Positions 33,337 to 43,150 of a stretch of 64,000 nt of DNA are shown in pieces. The stretch's first letter is position 1. Each line of letters begins with the position of its first letter. The stretch spans positions 124,001 to 188,000 of the forward strand of contig JARKPB010000019.1 of the NCBI GenBank assembly GCA_029975475.1, in the 5' to 3' direction. Origin of the DNA: Anaerolineaceae bacterium (lineage in GTDB: Bacteria; Chloroflexota; Anaerolineae; Anaerolineales; Anaerolineaceae). The notes beneath the pieces were generated by a model. It did no database searches. It was not told the origin of the DNA and saw only the letters and a program-made list of their open reading frames with translations. Both the position numbers and the translations under genes were made by a program.

Positions 33337-34551
33337 TTGAAAGCACCGAAAATTCGCGTTTTTCCCTTGATTGTCCTGGCCGCGCTGCTGATTGGCGGCT
33401 GCCAGGCTGCGCCGACTCCCGCGGCGCAGCCCACCGACGCGCCAACCGCTGCGCCCGAAATTGAGATGACCACCACAGAAAGCGGCCTGCAGTATGTTGA
33501 ACTGAAAGCCGGCAGCGGCCCCCGCCCGCAGCCGGGACAGCTGGCTACCATGCATTACATCGCCAGCCTTCCGGACGGGACGGTGTTGATTGACACCTTT
33601 CAGCGCGGGCAATCAGCCACAGCCATGCTGGGCGTTGGCCAGCTGCTCCCGGGATGGGAGGAAGCTTTATTGATGATGAAGGTTGGCGAGCGGGCAAAGT
33701 TTATCCTTCCGCCCGAGCTGGCCTTCGGGGCAGAGGGAAACGGGCCAATTCCGCCCAATTCGAAGCTTGTGCTCGAAATTGAATTGCTGGAAGTCAAAGA
33801 CCCGCCCATCCCCGCGGCTTTTGAGGAGGGGGATCTGACCACCACGGAAAGCGGCCTGCAGTTCCTGGATCTCGCCGATGGCAGCGGCGCGGAAGCGCTG
33901 GAAAAATATTCAGTCAGCACCGCCTACACGCTGTGGCTGAAGACCGAGAACGGCTATCAATACATCGGAGCGTCAGAAGAAGGCCAGCCGGTCCAGTTTG
34001 TCCTCGGCAGCGGTAACGCGCCGTTCGCCGGGTGGGAAGAGGGCGTGCGCGGAATGAAGGTCGGCGGCAGGCGTCTGCTGATTGTTCCGCCGGCTCTGGG
34101 CCTGGGCGATACACCCTACAACGATATTCCGGCCAATTCAACCCTGGTGCTGGAAATTGATCTGCTGGCTGCCAGCGAACCGCGTCTACCAACCCAGGTT
34201 GACCCGGCGAAACTGGTCACAACCGCGAGCGGCTTAAAATATGCCGACCTGCAGGAAGGCAGCGGGGCCAGCCCGCAGAAGGGGCAGACCGTGGTGGTGC
34301 ACTATACGGGCTGGCTGGAGGACGGGACCATCTTTGATTCCTCGCTGGACCGCAGCGATCCAATCCGCTTCACCTTTGGCACCGGCGCGGTGATCGCAGG
34401 CTGGGATGAGGGCCTGGCGACCATGAAGGTGGGCGGCAAGCGCCAGTTGATCATCCCGCCCGCTCTGGGCTACGGCGACAGCGGGCAGGGGAGCATCCCC
34501 GGTGGGGCGACCCTCATTTTTGAAGTTGAGCTGTTGGAAATTGTGAAGTAA
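33337..34551 (+). CDS. Lipoprotein with three FKBP-type prolyl isomerase domains
   Basis: 404 residues from TTG 33337, behind CAGGAG six bases upstream; this gives a clean signal peptide MKAPKIRVFPLIVLAALLIGGC with lipobox Cys22. ATG 33307 is the alternative. Three FKBP domains follow at about 45-155, 165-280 and 290-404, each beginning TT.SGLQ/K. The third is canonical (VVHYTGWLEDGTIFDSSLDR, GYGDSGQGSIP). The first keeps HYIASLPDGTVLIDTF. The second has a long insertion and lacks the active-site Tyr/Asp pattern, so it is probably a structural or chaperone module. Expected to fold exported proteins at the cell surface. Confidence 0.88.
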   Translation: MKAPKIRVFPLIVLAALLIGGCQAAPTPAAQPTDAPTAAPEIEMTTTESGLQYVELKAGSGPRPQPGQLATMHYIASLPDGTVLIDTFQRGQSATAMLGVGQLLPGWEEALLMMKVGERAKFILPPELAFGAEGNGPIPPNSKLVLEIELLEVKDPPIPAAFEEGDLTTTESGLQFLDLADGSGAEALEKYSVSTAYTLWLKTENGYQYIGASEEGQPVQFVLGSGNAPFAGWEEGVRGMKVGGRRLLIVPPALGLGDTPYNDIPANSTLVLEIDLLAASEPRLPTQVDPAKLVTTASGLKYADLQEGSGASPQKGQTVVVHYTGWLEDGTIFDSSLDRSDPIRFTFGTGAVIAGWDEGLATMKVGGKRQLIIPPALGYGDSGQGSIPGGATLIFEVELLEIVK

Positions 34552-34566
34552 GCGCCAGTCCGGCGC

Positions 34567-34602
34567 AGCCTGGCGCGGAGTACTCCGCGCCAGGCTTTTT
34601 TT
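34567..34602. terminator. Perfect bidirectional terminator
   Basis: AGCCTGGCGCGGAG pairs with CTCCGCGCCAGGCT around a two-base centre and is followed by a T-run. The T-run overlaps the stop of the convergent 67-residue gene. Confidence 0.92.
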
Positions 34603-34804
34603 ACTTTACATCTTGCGGCGGTTTGGGTTTGTCGGCCTTGCTCAGCGCTTTCAACTGCTCGAGCAGCGCATCAATGTCTTCCGGGGTGGCGCCGGCGGGC
34701 AGGTTAAAGCGAATCCAGTGACCACCGCGTTTTTCCAGCGGGGATATGAAACTCCTGGCAGCGGGCTTGTTGCCGGGCTTGTTTTGTGGTTGGTCACTAT
34801 TCAT
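34601..34804 (-). CDS. Small hydrophilic protein, unknown function
   Basis: 67 residues, charged, no membrane segment: an N-terminal Asn/Pro/Lys-rich tail, a central HWIRFNLPAGATPEDIDALLEQLKAL helix-forming segment, and a Lys/Pro-rich end. AAGGGGAATCCA is a good ribosome binding site. It lies 23 bases after the GT2 gene in the same direction, so it is probably co-transcribed. No family recognised. Confidence 0.6.
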   Translation of the reverse strand: MNSDQPQNKPGNKPAARSFISPLEKRGGHWIRFNLPAGATPEDIDALLEQLKALSKADKPKPPQDVK

Positions 34805-34827
34805 TGGATTCCCCTTGGTTTGTCCAG

Positions 34828-35517
34828 CTAATCGGTAAACCGGTACTTGATCAGAGTCCAGGCGGCGATAAAACCGTCGCGCCAGGTGATTTTCTTGCCT
34901 TCCTCAAATTTTCGACCTTTGTAAGTGATCGGCACTTCCAGGATGCGCAGCCCGCGTTTCAGCAGTTTGGCGGTGATCTCCGGCTCAAATTCAAAACGGC
35001 GGGAATGCAGCGGGATGGGTTTGATCACCTCGGCATCGACCAGTTTATAGCAGGTTTCCATGTCGGACAGGCTGACCCCGTAGAGGATATTGGTAAGAAG
35101 GGTAAGGCCTTTATTTCCCAGCCAGTGGCTGAAGTGCTTCCAGTCGCCCTGGCCTTTAAAGCGGCTGCCGTAAACCACGCGCACGCCGGCGTTTCGCTTG
35201 GCTTCCAGCAGCAGGCGGTATTCCTGGGGGTCGTATTCAAGGTCGGCATCCTGGATGATCATCAGATCGCCGGTAATCACCTGGAGGGCTGAGCGGATGG
35301 CGGCGCCTTTTCCCTGATTGACCGAATGATAGACCGCCAGAGTGCCGGGGACTCTGGCTTCCTGCTCAATAATTTCGCGGGAACGATCGCGGCTGCAATC
35401 ATCAACCAGCACGATTTCTTTTTCCACCCCTTCCAGTTGTACTTCACGCACCTTCTGCACAATTTGAGCCAGGGTGGCTTCTTCGTTATAGACAGGGATA
35501 ATAATCGATAATTTCAT
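34828..35517 (-). CDS. Family 2 glycosyltransferase (polyprenyl-phosphate mannosyl/glucosyl synthase-like)
   Basis: 229 residues, GT-A fold: IIIPVYNEEATL, EIVLVDDCSRDRSREI, NQGKGAAIRSAL, IIQDADLEYDP (DxD-like metal site) and VYGSRFKG. The ending TYKGRKFEEGKKITWRDG is typical of dolichol-phosphate-mannose-synthase-like bacterial enzymes without C-terminal membrane helices. It likely loads a sugar from a nucleotide donor onto a lipid phosphate for use by GT-C enzymes. Two GT-C-like membrane proteins occur in this window (38688, 46495). TATAAT at 35558-35553 is its probable -10. Confidence 0.9.
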   Translation of the reverse strand: MKLSIIIPVYNEEATLAQIVQKVREVQLEGVEKEIVLVDDCSRDRSREIIEQEARVPGTLAVYHSVNQGKGAAIRSALQVITGDLMIIQDADLEYDPQEYRLLLEAKRNAGVRVVYGSRFKGQGDWKHFSHWLGNKGLTLLTNILYGVSLSDMETCYKLVDAEVIKPIPLHSRRFEFEPEITAKLLKRGLRILEVPITYKGRKFEEGKKITWRDGFIAAWTLIKYRFTD

Positions 35518-35749
35518 CGCGCCAGTTCCCGGGATGCTGATTCTTACTGGCGATTATAACATCAAGAAAGATTTCAAACGGGAAAGCCGCAGGGTGAAGA
35601 AAAAGGCATTCGGGGCGGCTGATCCCCTGAAAGGAAGTCGGGAGAAAGGCGAAAGCGCCAGTTTGGCGGCTGCATCTGCCCGGCGGTGAGCAAGTTTTGG
35701 CCGCCAGCCGGATATTCCCCGCCTGGCGGCCGCGAATGAGCCGCGAGGG

Positions 35750-36331
35750 TTATTTTTCTTCGCCGCTGCTTCTGGCAAACAATTTCCCGGGCCGCCAGGG
35801 GGTGCCGAGAGCGGGCAGGACAAAGCGGTCCAGGCCCCAGTAACCGGCGATTTTCCAGGCGAGAATGAGAAGAATGGAAAGGGTGAACAGCACGGGATTG
35901 GTGCTGGCGGTGCCGGCCATCATGAAATTCCAGTTCATGAAACCGCCAAAAAACGCCGCCAGGCCGGTAAACAACCCGAGGACCAGCGCCGCCCCGACCA
36001 GCACCTCGCCCCAAATCACCAGCCGGCCGAACCAGGTGTACGCCTCGGCGTTGAGCAGTGACTGGATGAACGAACGGTAAAAGTCAAAGGCGATCAGCGG
36101 CCGGGCGGGGGCTTCAGGAATCGCCACCGCGCGGGTCCAGAAGCCTTTAAGGATTTCTCCGGAAGTCCAGGCCGGGTTGGAGAATTTTCCCAAACCGGAG
36201 GTAATCCATTCGTAACCGAGGTAAAGACGCACAATCAGCCAGAGCCAGGCCCAGCGCGGGCTGGAAAAGAGTTTCTGGGCGAAAGGCGGGTCCACCATAA
36301 GGGTATCTGCGGGGATAGAAGGATGAGCCAT
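35750..36331 (-). CDS. DoxX-family membrane protein
   Basis: 193 residues, four main helices. WAWLWLIVRLYLGYEWITSGLGK is the conserved start of DoxX/DoxD-like proteins, followed by FGRLVIWGEVLVGAALVLG and the FMNWNFMMAGTAS segment. DoxD-like members are subunits of thiosulfate:quinone oxidoreductase, while DoxX relatives take part in membrane redox complexes. Function here is unknown. A dyad and TTGTAA-N17-TATTAC promoter lie upstream. The ~230 bases downstream to the GT2 gene hold only a GC-rich inverted repeat (GGCCGCCAG/CTGGCGGCC near 35700-35735). Confidence 0.78.
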   Translation of the reverse strand: MAHPSIPADTLMVDPPFAQKLFSSPRWAWLWLIVRLYLGYEWITSGLGKFSNPAWTSGEILKGFWTRAVAIPEAPARPLIAFDFYRSFIQSLLNAEAYTWFGRLVIWGEVLVGAALVLGLFTGLAAFFGGFMNWNFMMAGTASTNPVLFTLSILLILAWKIAGYWGLDRFVLPALGTPWRPGKLFARSSGEEK

Positions 36332-36375
36332 AGGAGCGAATTCCTTTCAAAAGGATGAAGTGATACAGCCTTCAG

Positions 36376-36409
36376 ACTGTAATATAACTAAATATATCAT
36401 GTTACAAGT
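36376..36409 (-). promoter_or_regulatory. Promoter and extended dyad upstream of the DoxX gene
   Basis: ACTGTAA (36376) and TTACAAGT (36402) form an interrupted dyad covering the minus-strand elements TTGTAA and TATTAC, which are 17 bases apart. The placement suggests an operator controlling DoxX. Confidence 0.4.
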
Positions 36410-36447
36410 CGCCTCCCAGTGCCAATCGGCCGCGGCTGGGGTGATGT

Positions 36448-36477
36448 TTGTCATATCCCTTCAGGCTGGGGTACAAT
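36448..36477 (+). promoter_or_regulatory. Sigma-70 promoter of tex
   Basis: TTGTCA (36448) and TACAAT (36472) with an 18-base spacer precede the Tex gene start at 36516. Confidence 0.6.
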
Positions 36478-36515
36478 TGGCGCCGGCTGGTATTCTTTTC
36501 CAACAAGGACTGAAT

Positions 36516-38651
36516 GTGAACCCTTCCTACGCTGAATCAGTTGCTGCCATTCTAAATCTGCGCCCGGGGCAGGTGGCTGCCGCCATCCAACTGCTCGATG
36601 AAGGCAACACTATCCCGTTTATCGCCCGTTACCGTAAAGAAATGACCGGCACCCTGGATGAAGAGCAGCTGCGCGGCGTGCAGGCGCACGTGGAACGGCT
36701 GCGCGCGCTGGATGAACGCCGCGCCGCGGTGCTGGCGTCTATCGAAGAACAGGGCAAACTGACCGATGAATTGCGCCAGAAGATCGACGCGGCCGAGACC
36801 CTGACTGCGCTGGAAGACCTGTACGCGCCGTACCGCCCCAAACGCCGCACCCGCGCCAGCATCGCGCGTGAGAAGGGCCTGCAGGGGCTGGCGGATTTGA
36901 TCCTGACCCAGGCGCGCACCCCACGGCCGGCTGAAGATATGGCGGCCGGCTATCTTAACGAACAGGTAGCCAGCGTCGAAGAGGCTCTGGCCGGCGCGAG
37001 AGACATCGCCGCTGAAGGCATCAGCGAGCACGCTGATGTGCGCCGCACGGTGCGCGAAAAGGCGCTGCAGTGGGGTGTGCTAAGGGCGGTGCGCGACCCG
37101 CAGGGCCAGGATGAACGCCGGGTCTACGAAACGTACTACACGTTTGAGTGCCGGGTTGACCGCGTGCGCCCGCATCAGACTCTGGCGCTCAACCGCGGCG
37201 AAAAAGATGGCGTGCTGCGCCTGAGCCTGGAAGTGGCGCGCCGGGACTGGGAGAACTGCGTCGTGGCTTATTTTCGCCCGGATGCGCGTTCGCCCTTCCG
37301 CGAACAGCTGCAGCTGGCGATTGAAGACAGCGCGGAGCGGTTGCTGCTGCCGGCGATCGAACGCGATGTGCGCCGCACGCTGACCGAAACCGCCGAGACG
37401 CACGCCATCAACGTTTTCGCCGCCAATTTGCGCGCGCTGCTGCTCCAGCCGCCGCTGGCTGGCCACACGGTCCTGGGCATTGATCCCGGCTACCGCACCG
37501 GCTCCAAAGTCGCGGTGGTGGACGCGACCGGCAAACTGCTGGACACCGCCACGATCTACCCGCACGAGCCGCAGAAAAAATGGACCGAAGCCCTGGCCGT
37601 GCTGCGCGGGCTGATCGAGCGGTATCAGGTGACCCTGATCACCCTGGGCAACGGCACCGCCTCGCGGGAGACCGAACGCCTGGCTGCCGAATTGATTCGC
37701 GATCTGCCGGGGGTTCGCTATCTGATCACCAACGAAGCCGGCGCGAGTGTTTATTCCGCCAGCCCGCTGGCGCGGGCTGAACTGCCCGATCTGGATGTCA
37801 GCCTGCGCGGCGCGGTTTCGATCGCGCGGCGCGTTCAGGATCCGCTGGCTGAACTGGTGAAAATTGATCCCAAATCGATTGGCGTCGGCCTGTATCAACA
37901 CGATGTAGACCAGACCGCTCTGGCAAACACCCTGCAGGGGGTGGTTGAAGATGTGGTCAACCGGGTTGGAGTCGATATCAACACCGCCTCGCCGGCGCTG
38001 CTGACCTACGTCGCCGGCATTGGCCCCAAACTGGCTGAAAAAATTGTCGCCCACCGCGACAGCCACGGCCCGTTTCGCGATCGGCAGGCCATCCGGCAGG
38101 TGCCCGGACTGGGGCCAAAAGCATTTGAACAGTCCGCCGGTTTTCTGCGCATACGCGCCGGCAGCCATCCCCTGGATGCGACCGCCATCCATCCAGAATC
38201 CTATCCCGCGGCGGAAAAATTGCTGCAGACGGCCGGGGTCTCGCTGGAATCAGGGCTGGAAGAACGGCGGGCCGCCCTGCAGGCGCTGCTCGCCAGCCGA
38301 TCGCTGGATGAACTGGCAGAAAGCCTGGGGGTTGGGGTGCCCACTCTGGAAGATATATGTGAACAGCTGCTGCGCCCGGGACGCGACCCGCGGGCTGACG
38401 CGCCGGCGCCGATCCTGCGCAGCGATGTGATGAAGATGGAAGACCTCGCGCCGGGGATGACCCTCAAAGGCACGGTGCGCAACGTGGTGGATTTTGGCGC
38501 TTTTGTGGACATCGGCGTCAAGCAGGACGGCCTGCTGCACCGCACCCGCATCCCCGCTGGGACGCGCCTGGAAGTGGGCCAGATCCTCGAAGTCGAAATT
38601 GTCGCGGTCGAAACCGAGCGCGGCCGCATCAGCCTGGGGCTGAAGGGGTAA
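36516..38651 (+). CDS. tex: Tex-family RNA-binding transcription accessory protein
   Basis: 711 residues from GTG 36516 (AAGGA upstream). The longer frame to 36360 has no ribosome binding site and overlaps the promoter. Domains: N-terminal Tex helical domain (DEGNTIPFIARYRKEMTGTLDEEQLR), YqgF-like RNase H fold (VLGIDPGYRTGSKVAVVD, TLGNGTASRETE, NEAGASVYSAS), helix-hairpin-helix pair (INTASPALLTYVAGIGPKLAEKI), and a C-terminal S1 domain (LKGTVRNVVDFGAFVDIGVKQDGLLH). Tex proteins bind RNA and RNA polymerase complexes. Length and order match the family. Confidence 0.93.
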   Translation: MNPSYAESVAAILNLRPGQVAAAIQLLDEGNTIPFIARYRKEMTGTLDEEQLRGVQAHVERLRALDERRAAVLASIEEQGKLTDELRQKIDAAETLTALEDLYAPYRPKRRTRASIAREKGLQGLADLILTQARTPRPAEDMAAGYLNEQVASVEEALAGARDIAAEGISEHADVRRTVREKALQWGVLRAVRDPQGQDERRVYETYYTFECRVDRVRPHQTLALNRGEKDGVLRLSLEVARRDWENCVVAYFRPDARSPFREQLQLAIEDSAERLLLPAIERDVRRTLTETAETHAINVFAANLRALLLQPPLAGHTVLGIDPGYRTGSKVAVVDATGKLLDTATIYPHEPQKKWTEALAVLRGLIERYQVTLITLGNGTASRETERLAAELIRDLPGVRYLITNEAGASVYSASPLARAELPDLDVSLRGAVSIARRVQDPLAELVKIDPKSIGVGLYQHDVDQTALANTLQGVVEDVVNRVGVDINTASPALLTYVAGIGPKLAEKIVAHRDSHGPFRDRQAIRQVPGLGPKAFEQSAGFLRIRAGSHPLDATAIHPESYPAAEKLLQTAGVSLESGLEERRAALQALLASRSLDELAESLGVGVPTLEDICEQLLRPGRDPRADAPAPILRSDVMKMEDLAPGMTLKGTVRNVVDFGAFVDIGVKQDGLLHRTRIPAGTRLEVGQILEVEIVAVETERGRISLGLKG

Positions 38652-38687
38652 AAGCTCCCCGGGCGGTTTTTATATTACAATTCAGGC

Positions 38688-40697
38688 ATGCGTAAGTTCT
38701 TTTCCGCGCCGGTAATCCTCCTGACCGCCAGTATCCTGGGCTACGGGCTTTTGATCCCGTGGCTGGGTTTTGCCCTGGATGACTGGACCTTTTTATGGAC
38801 CAGCCTGGCGCTGGGGCTGCCGGGGGAGGAGTTTTACTTCACCCTCGGGAACAACCGCCCGTTTACCGGTGTGTTTTATCATTTTCTGGTGCCGCTGTTC
38901 GGGATGAATTCGTTCGTCTGGCACCTGTTTTCTGTTTTGATGTTGTGGCTGAGCGCCCTGTGCCTTTGGGGGCTGCTGCGTCTGGTCTGGCCGCGGGCCG
39001 GGCGGGCAGGGCTCTATTCCGGGCTGTTGTTCGTCTTGTACCCGGGTTTCCTGGTGCAGTACACCCCGCTGGTGACCAGCCACATGTGGCTGATGTTTGC
39101 CTGTCTGCTGGGCTCGCTGGCTCTGGGCGCGCTGGCGCAGCGCCGTCCGCGCTGGTGGCTGCCCGCGACCGCTGTTGCGCTTCTACTCTCTACATTTAAT
39201 TTAATATCTTTTGAATACTTAATTTTGCCGGAACTGCTGCGGCCGCTGTTGATCTGGTTTGTCGAGCGCGGCCAGGGTGGGGCAGGGGGCGCCTTGCGCC
39301 GCACGCTGAAGCAGTGGCTGCCGTACGCGCTGCTGCTGGGCGGGGTGATGGTCTGGCGGGTCTTCTTTTTCCCGCTGCAGATGGACAAGTATCAGCTGAA
39401 TGTGCTGGACGGCCTGCTGGCTGCGCCGCTGCAGACTGGATTGCGCCTGGTTGGCACGATTGGAAAGAATGTGGTCTGGGACACCACGCTGCGCGCCTGG
39501 TGGGGGGCGCTGAGCGCGCCGTTCGCCGCCGGGCTGGGGCGCTGGGAACGCGTCCTGACGCTGGGGGTCAGTCTGGTCGCCGCTGGCTGGTTTTTCCTTG
39601 TATTTCGCATAGCCAATCATAGCCAAACCAGCCGCATGGAATTACAAACCAAACGCGAAACAGGGCAGGGGGATACCTGGCAGATTTTGATCACCGGGTT
39701 AACCGGGCTGCTGCTGGCCGGCTGGCCGTTCTGGCTGACGGGATTGACGGTTGAGCCGCAGGGCTGGAATTCGCGGTTTACCCTGCCTTTTATTTTCGGC
39801 GCGGCTTTAACCGCGGGGGCATTATTTGACCTCTTGCCGTGGAAGCGCGTCGCCGTGGCCGGGCTGGCGCTGCTGCTGGGTTTTTCCGCCGGGAGGCAGA
39901 CCCTGGCTGCCAACCAGTTCCGAACAGAGTGGGAGCTGCACACGCGCATTTTTCACGAACTGGCCTGGAACATTCCCGCCCTGGAACCCGGCACGACCAT
40001 TCTCTCAGCCGATTTTCCCCTCGAACTGTATTCCGACAATACCAACACATCGGAGCTCAATCTGCTGATCTGGCGCAACAATCCCTCGGCGCAGTACGAC
40101 CACGGCTTCTTCTACCTGCGCGAAATGATCCTGCGCGGGGTCGTACCGGACTTCACCCGCGGCCGCCCGTATCGGCGCAGTCTGATGAGCGCCTATTTCT
40201 ACGGCGACACGGGGAAAGCGGTGGTCTTTACCTACCGCGCCGGAGCCTGCTTGCGCCTTTTAGATCCCCAGCTGGATGCCGTCAATCCCACGCTGCCCGA
40301 TCTGGCTCGCCAGGCGGCCGCGCTTTCTCGCCCGGAGCTGATCCGCCTCTCCGGCGGGGGCAACCGTCTGATCCTGCCGGCGATGTTCGGACCCGAGCCC
40401 GCCCCGGACTGGTGTGCTTTTTCCGCCTGGGCTGGCCAGGCGCTGCGCGCGGGGGATCCGCTCGCGGCAGCCGACTTCGCCGACCGCGCGCTGGCACAGC
40501 AGCCGATGGAAACAAAGGATGTCATGCTGGCCGCTCCTTTTGTGGAAGCCTATCTCCAAACGGGCCGCGGCGCAGACGCGCAGAACCTGGCGCGGGAGAT
40601 GCTGGCGGTTGAACCCGGGATCAGCGCGCCCCTGTGCCGCCTCTGGGAAAGAAACCGCGCGGAGGCTCCCGGCTTTCTCACCTGCGCTGAAAAATAA
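38688..40697 (+). CDS. Large GT-C-like membrane protein, unknown substrate
   Basis: 669 residues. About ten helices in the first ~400 residues, an acidic FALDDWTFLWTS motif after the first helix, as in GT-C glycosyltransferases using lipid-linked donors, then a soluble ~230-residue C-terminal part ending in TPR-like helices (AADFADRALAQQPMETK, GRGADAQNLAREMLAVEP). TACAAT lies seven bases before ATG with no Shine-Dalgarno, so the message may be leaderless. A short AT-rich patch (39180-39232) interrupts otherwise GC-rich codon use. Specific function unknown; surface glycosylation likely. Confidence 0.65.
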   Translation: MRKFFSAPVILLTASILGYGLLIPWLGFALDDWTFLWTSLALGLPGEEFYFTLGNNRPFTGVFYHFLVPLFGMNSFVWHLFSVLMLWLSALCLWGLLRLVWPRAGRAGLYSGLLFVLYPGFLVQYTPLVTSHMWLMFACLLGSLALGALAQRRPRWWLPATAVALLLSTFNLISFEYLILPELLRPLLIWFVERGQGGAGGALRRTLKQWLPYALLLGGVMVWRVFFFPLQMDKYQLNVLDGLLAAPLQTGLRLVGTIGKNVVWDTTLRAWWGALSAPFAAGLGRWERVLTLGVSLVAAGWFFLVFRIANHSQTSRMELQTKRETGQGDTWQILITGLTGLLLAGWPFWLTGLTVEPQGWNSRFTLPFIFGAALTAGALFDLLPWKRVAVAGLALLLGFSAGRQTLAANQFRTEWELHTRIFHELAWNIPALEPGTTILSADFPLELYSDNTNTSELNLLIWRNNPSAQYDHGFFYLREMILRGVVPDFTRGRPYRRSLMSAYFYGDTGKAVVFTYRAGACLRLLDPQLDAVNPTLPDLARQAAALSRPELIRLSGGGNRLILPAMFGPEPAPDWCAFSAWAGQALRAGDPLAAADFADRALAQQPMETKDVMLAAPFVEAYLQTGRGADAQNLAREMLAVEPGISAPLCRLWERNRAEAPGFLTCAEK

Positions 40698-40749
40698 ACG
40701 GCGCGATCGGCATCTGAAACTGGAAGCGCCCGCTTGCGGGCAATGGTTG

Positions 40750-40781
40750 TATAATAAAACCCAGCGATGAGGCTCGCTGGG
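40750..40781 (+). promoter_or_regulatory. -10 box and leader hairpin before the helical-protein gene
   Basis: TATAAT at 40750 is followed directly by the hairpin CCCAGCG / CGCTGGG (40760-40781). The leader of about 100 bases to TTG 40876 contains further GC blocks (GCCGGG, CCGGGGCC). It may be a structured 5' leader; no known riboswitch consensus is recognisable. Confidence 0.3.
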
Positions 40782-40875
40782 TATATCACCAAACCGCCTG
40801 TCTGGCTGATAGCCTCTGAAAACGCCGGGTGCTTTTCCGGGGCCAATCAAGTGCGGGTTTGATGGTGAGTAACAG

Positions 40876-41361
40876 TTGAAATTATCTCCTGAACATCAAC
40901 GTGTCTTACTGGCGACGTTCCTGACCTTTGAAAAATCGCTGCGCCAGATGCTTTCGCTGCTGGTTGAACCGACCGAAGAGCCGATTTTATATCGTTCGGT
41001 CACCCGCTTAGATCGCACCCAGAAACAGATCCTGCGCGGTGAAATTCAAGCCATGCTGGATCAATTGGACCGCTTTGTTCAACAAATCGGCCTCCCTCCG
41101 GCGCAAGAACGGCTGGAACAGCAGTTGCGCGCTGAACTGTCGGTCAGCTGGATGAATATCGAAGAATGCCGCCCCAAACGGATGGCCGGCTACGGGCGGC
41201 TTGAGCCCAGGTCTGCTCAGGTGATCGAAACCGCGGTGGATCAATTTGCCGCGGCCTGCCTGCGCCTTTCCAACCTGGTTGATCAATTTGAACAGACGGC
41301 CGAACCGCTGAACGAAGAAGACGAACCCGATGAGACAGATCCGACTGAACATCACGGATGA
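40876..41361 (+). CDS. Helical protein of unknown function
   Basis: 161 residues starting at TTG 40876 (GGTGAG upstream). Almost wholly alpha-helical with heptad-like stretches (FEKSLRQMLSLLVEP, ILRGEIQAMLDQLDRFVQQIG, AVDQFAAACLRLSNLVDQFEQ) and an acidic tail. No signal peptide. The next gene, a ribbon-helix-helix-like coiled-coil protein, overlaps its 3' end by 32 bases, so the two probably act together. Family not recognised. Confidence 0.6.
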   Translation: MKLSPEHQRVLLATFLTFEKSLRQMLSLLVEPTEEPILYRSVTRLDRTQKQILRGEIQAMLDQLDRFVQQIGLPPAQERLEQQLRAELSVSWMNIEECRPKRMAGYGRLEPRSAQVIETAVDQFAAACLRLSNLVDQFEQTAEPLNEEDEPDETDPTEHHG

Positions 41362-41728
41362 GACGTACGAGGAACTCCTGGCGCTGATTCGCTCCCGCGG
41401 CTGGGAGGAAGAAGACGGCCTGCGCATCCTCCTGGGAGCCGGGCTGGGTGCCCTCCGCGCTGCGGAATTTGAGGCGGAAGAAGAGAACGGCCTGCCCAAG
41501 AACATGGCTGAACTCGCCGCCCGCTTGAGCCGCACAGAATCGCAGCTGGCTTATTTGCGTTTTCGGGTGATGGAACTGGAGGAAGACAACCGCAACTGGC
41601 AGCTGGCCAGCGGACCGATTGCTCAGGAAAATGAGGGATTGAAAGCCGTCGCCCGGCTGCGCCTGGAGGAGATTGACCGTCTTAAACAAGAGATCGAAGC
41701 GCTTCGCCGCAGGCTCAACGCGGACTGA
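41330..41728 (+). CDS. Ribbon-helix-helix-like protein with C-terminal coiled coil
   Basis: 132 residues. RQIRLNITDETYEELLALIRSRGWEEEDGLRILLGAGLGALRA resembles a MetJ/Arc-type strand-helix-helix. The rest is a long coiled coil (LSRTESQLAYLRFRVMELEEDN, LRLEEIDRLKQEIEALRRRLNAD). This could be a DNA-binding or structural dimer. It overlaps the preceding helical gene by 32 bases and lies 82 bases before enolase, with which it may be co-transcribed. Function unknown. Confidence 0.6.
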   Translation: MRQIRLNITDETYEELLALIRSRGWEEEDGLRILLGAGLGALRAAEFEAEEENGLPKNMAELAARLSRTESQLAYLRFRVMELEEDNRNWQLASGPIAQENEGLKAVARLRLEEIDRLKQEIEALRRRLNAD

Positions 41729-41774
41729 CGGCGCGCGGCGGGTAAACCCGCTGAGGATGTGAATAATCAGGTGA

Positions 41775-43094
<1,320 letters not shown>

Positions 43095-43101
43095 ATTTTC
43101 A

Positions 43102-43136
43102 CGGGGCTGTCCGGGAAACCGGCAGCCCCGAATTTT
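43102..43136 (+). terminator. Terminator after enolase
   Basis: CGGGGCTG pairs with CAGCCCCG (43102-43130), reinforced by inner CCGG/CCGG, and AATTTT follows. Confidence 0.65.
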
Positions 43137-43150
43137 CTGGATCGGGTACC

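Noticed and set aside
35697-35735. GC-rich inverted repeat GGCCGCCAG / CTGGCGGCC downstream of DoxX
   Set aside because: No T-run on either side and a long loop; not convincing as a terminator, kept only as a remark.
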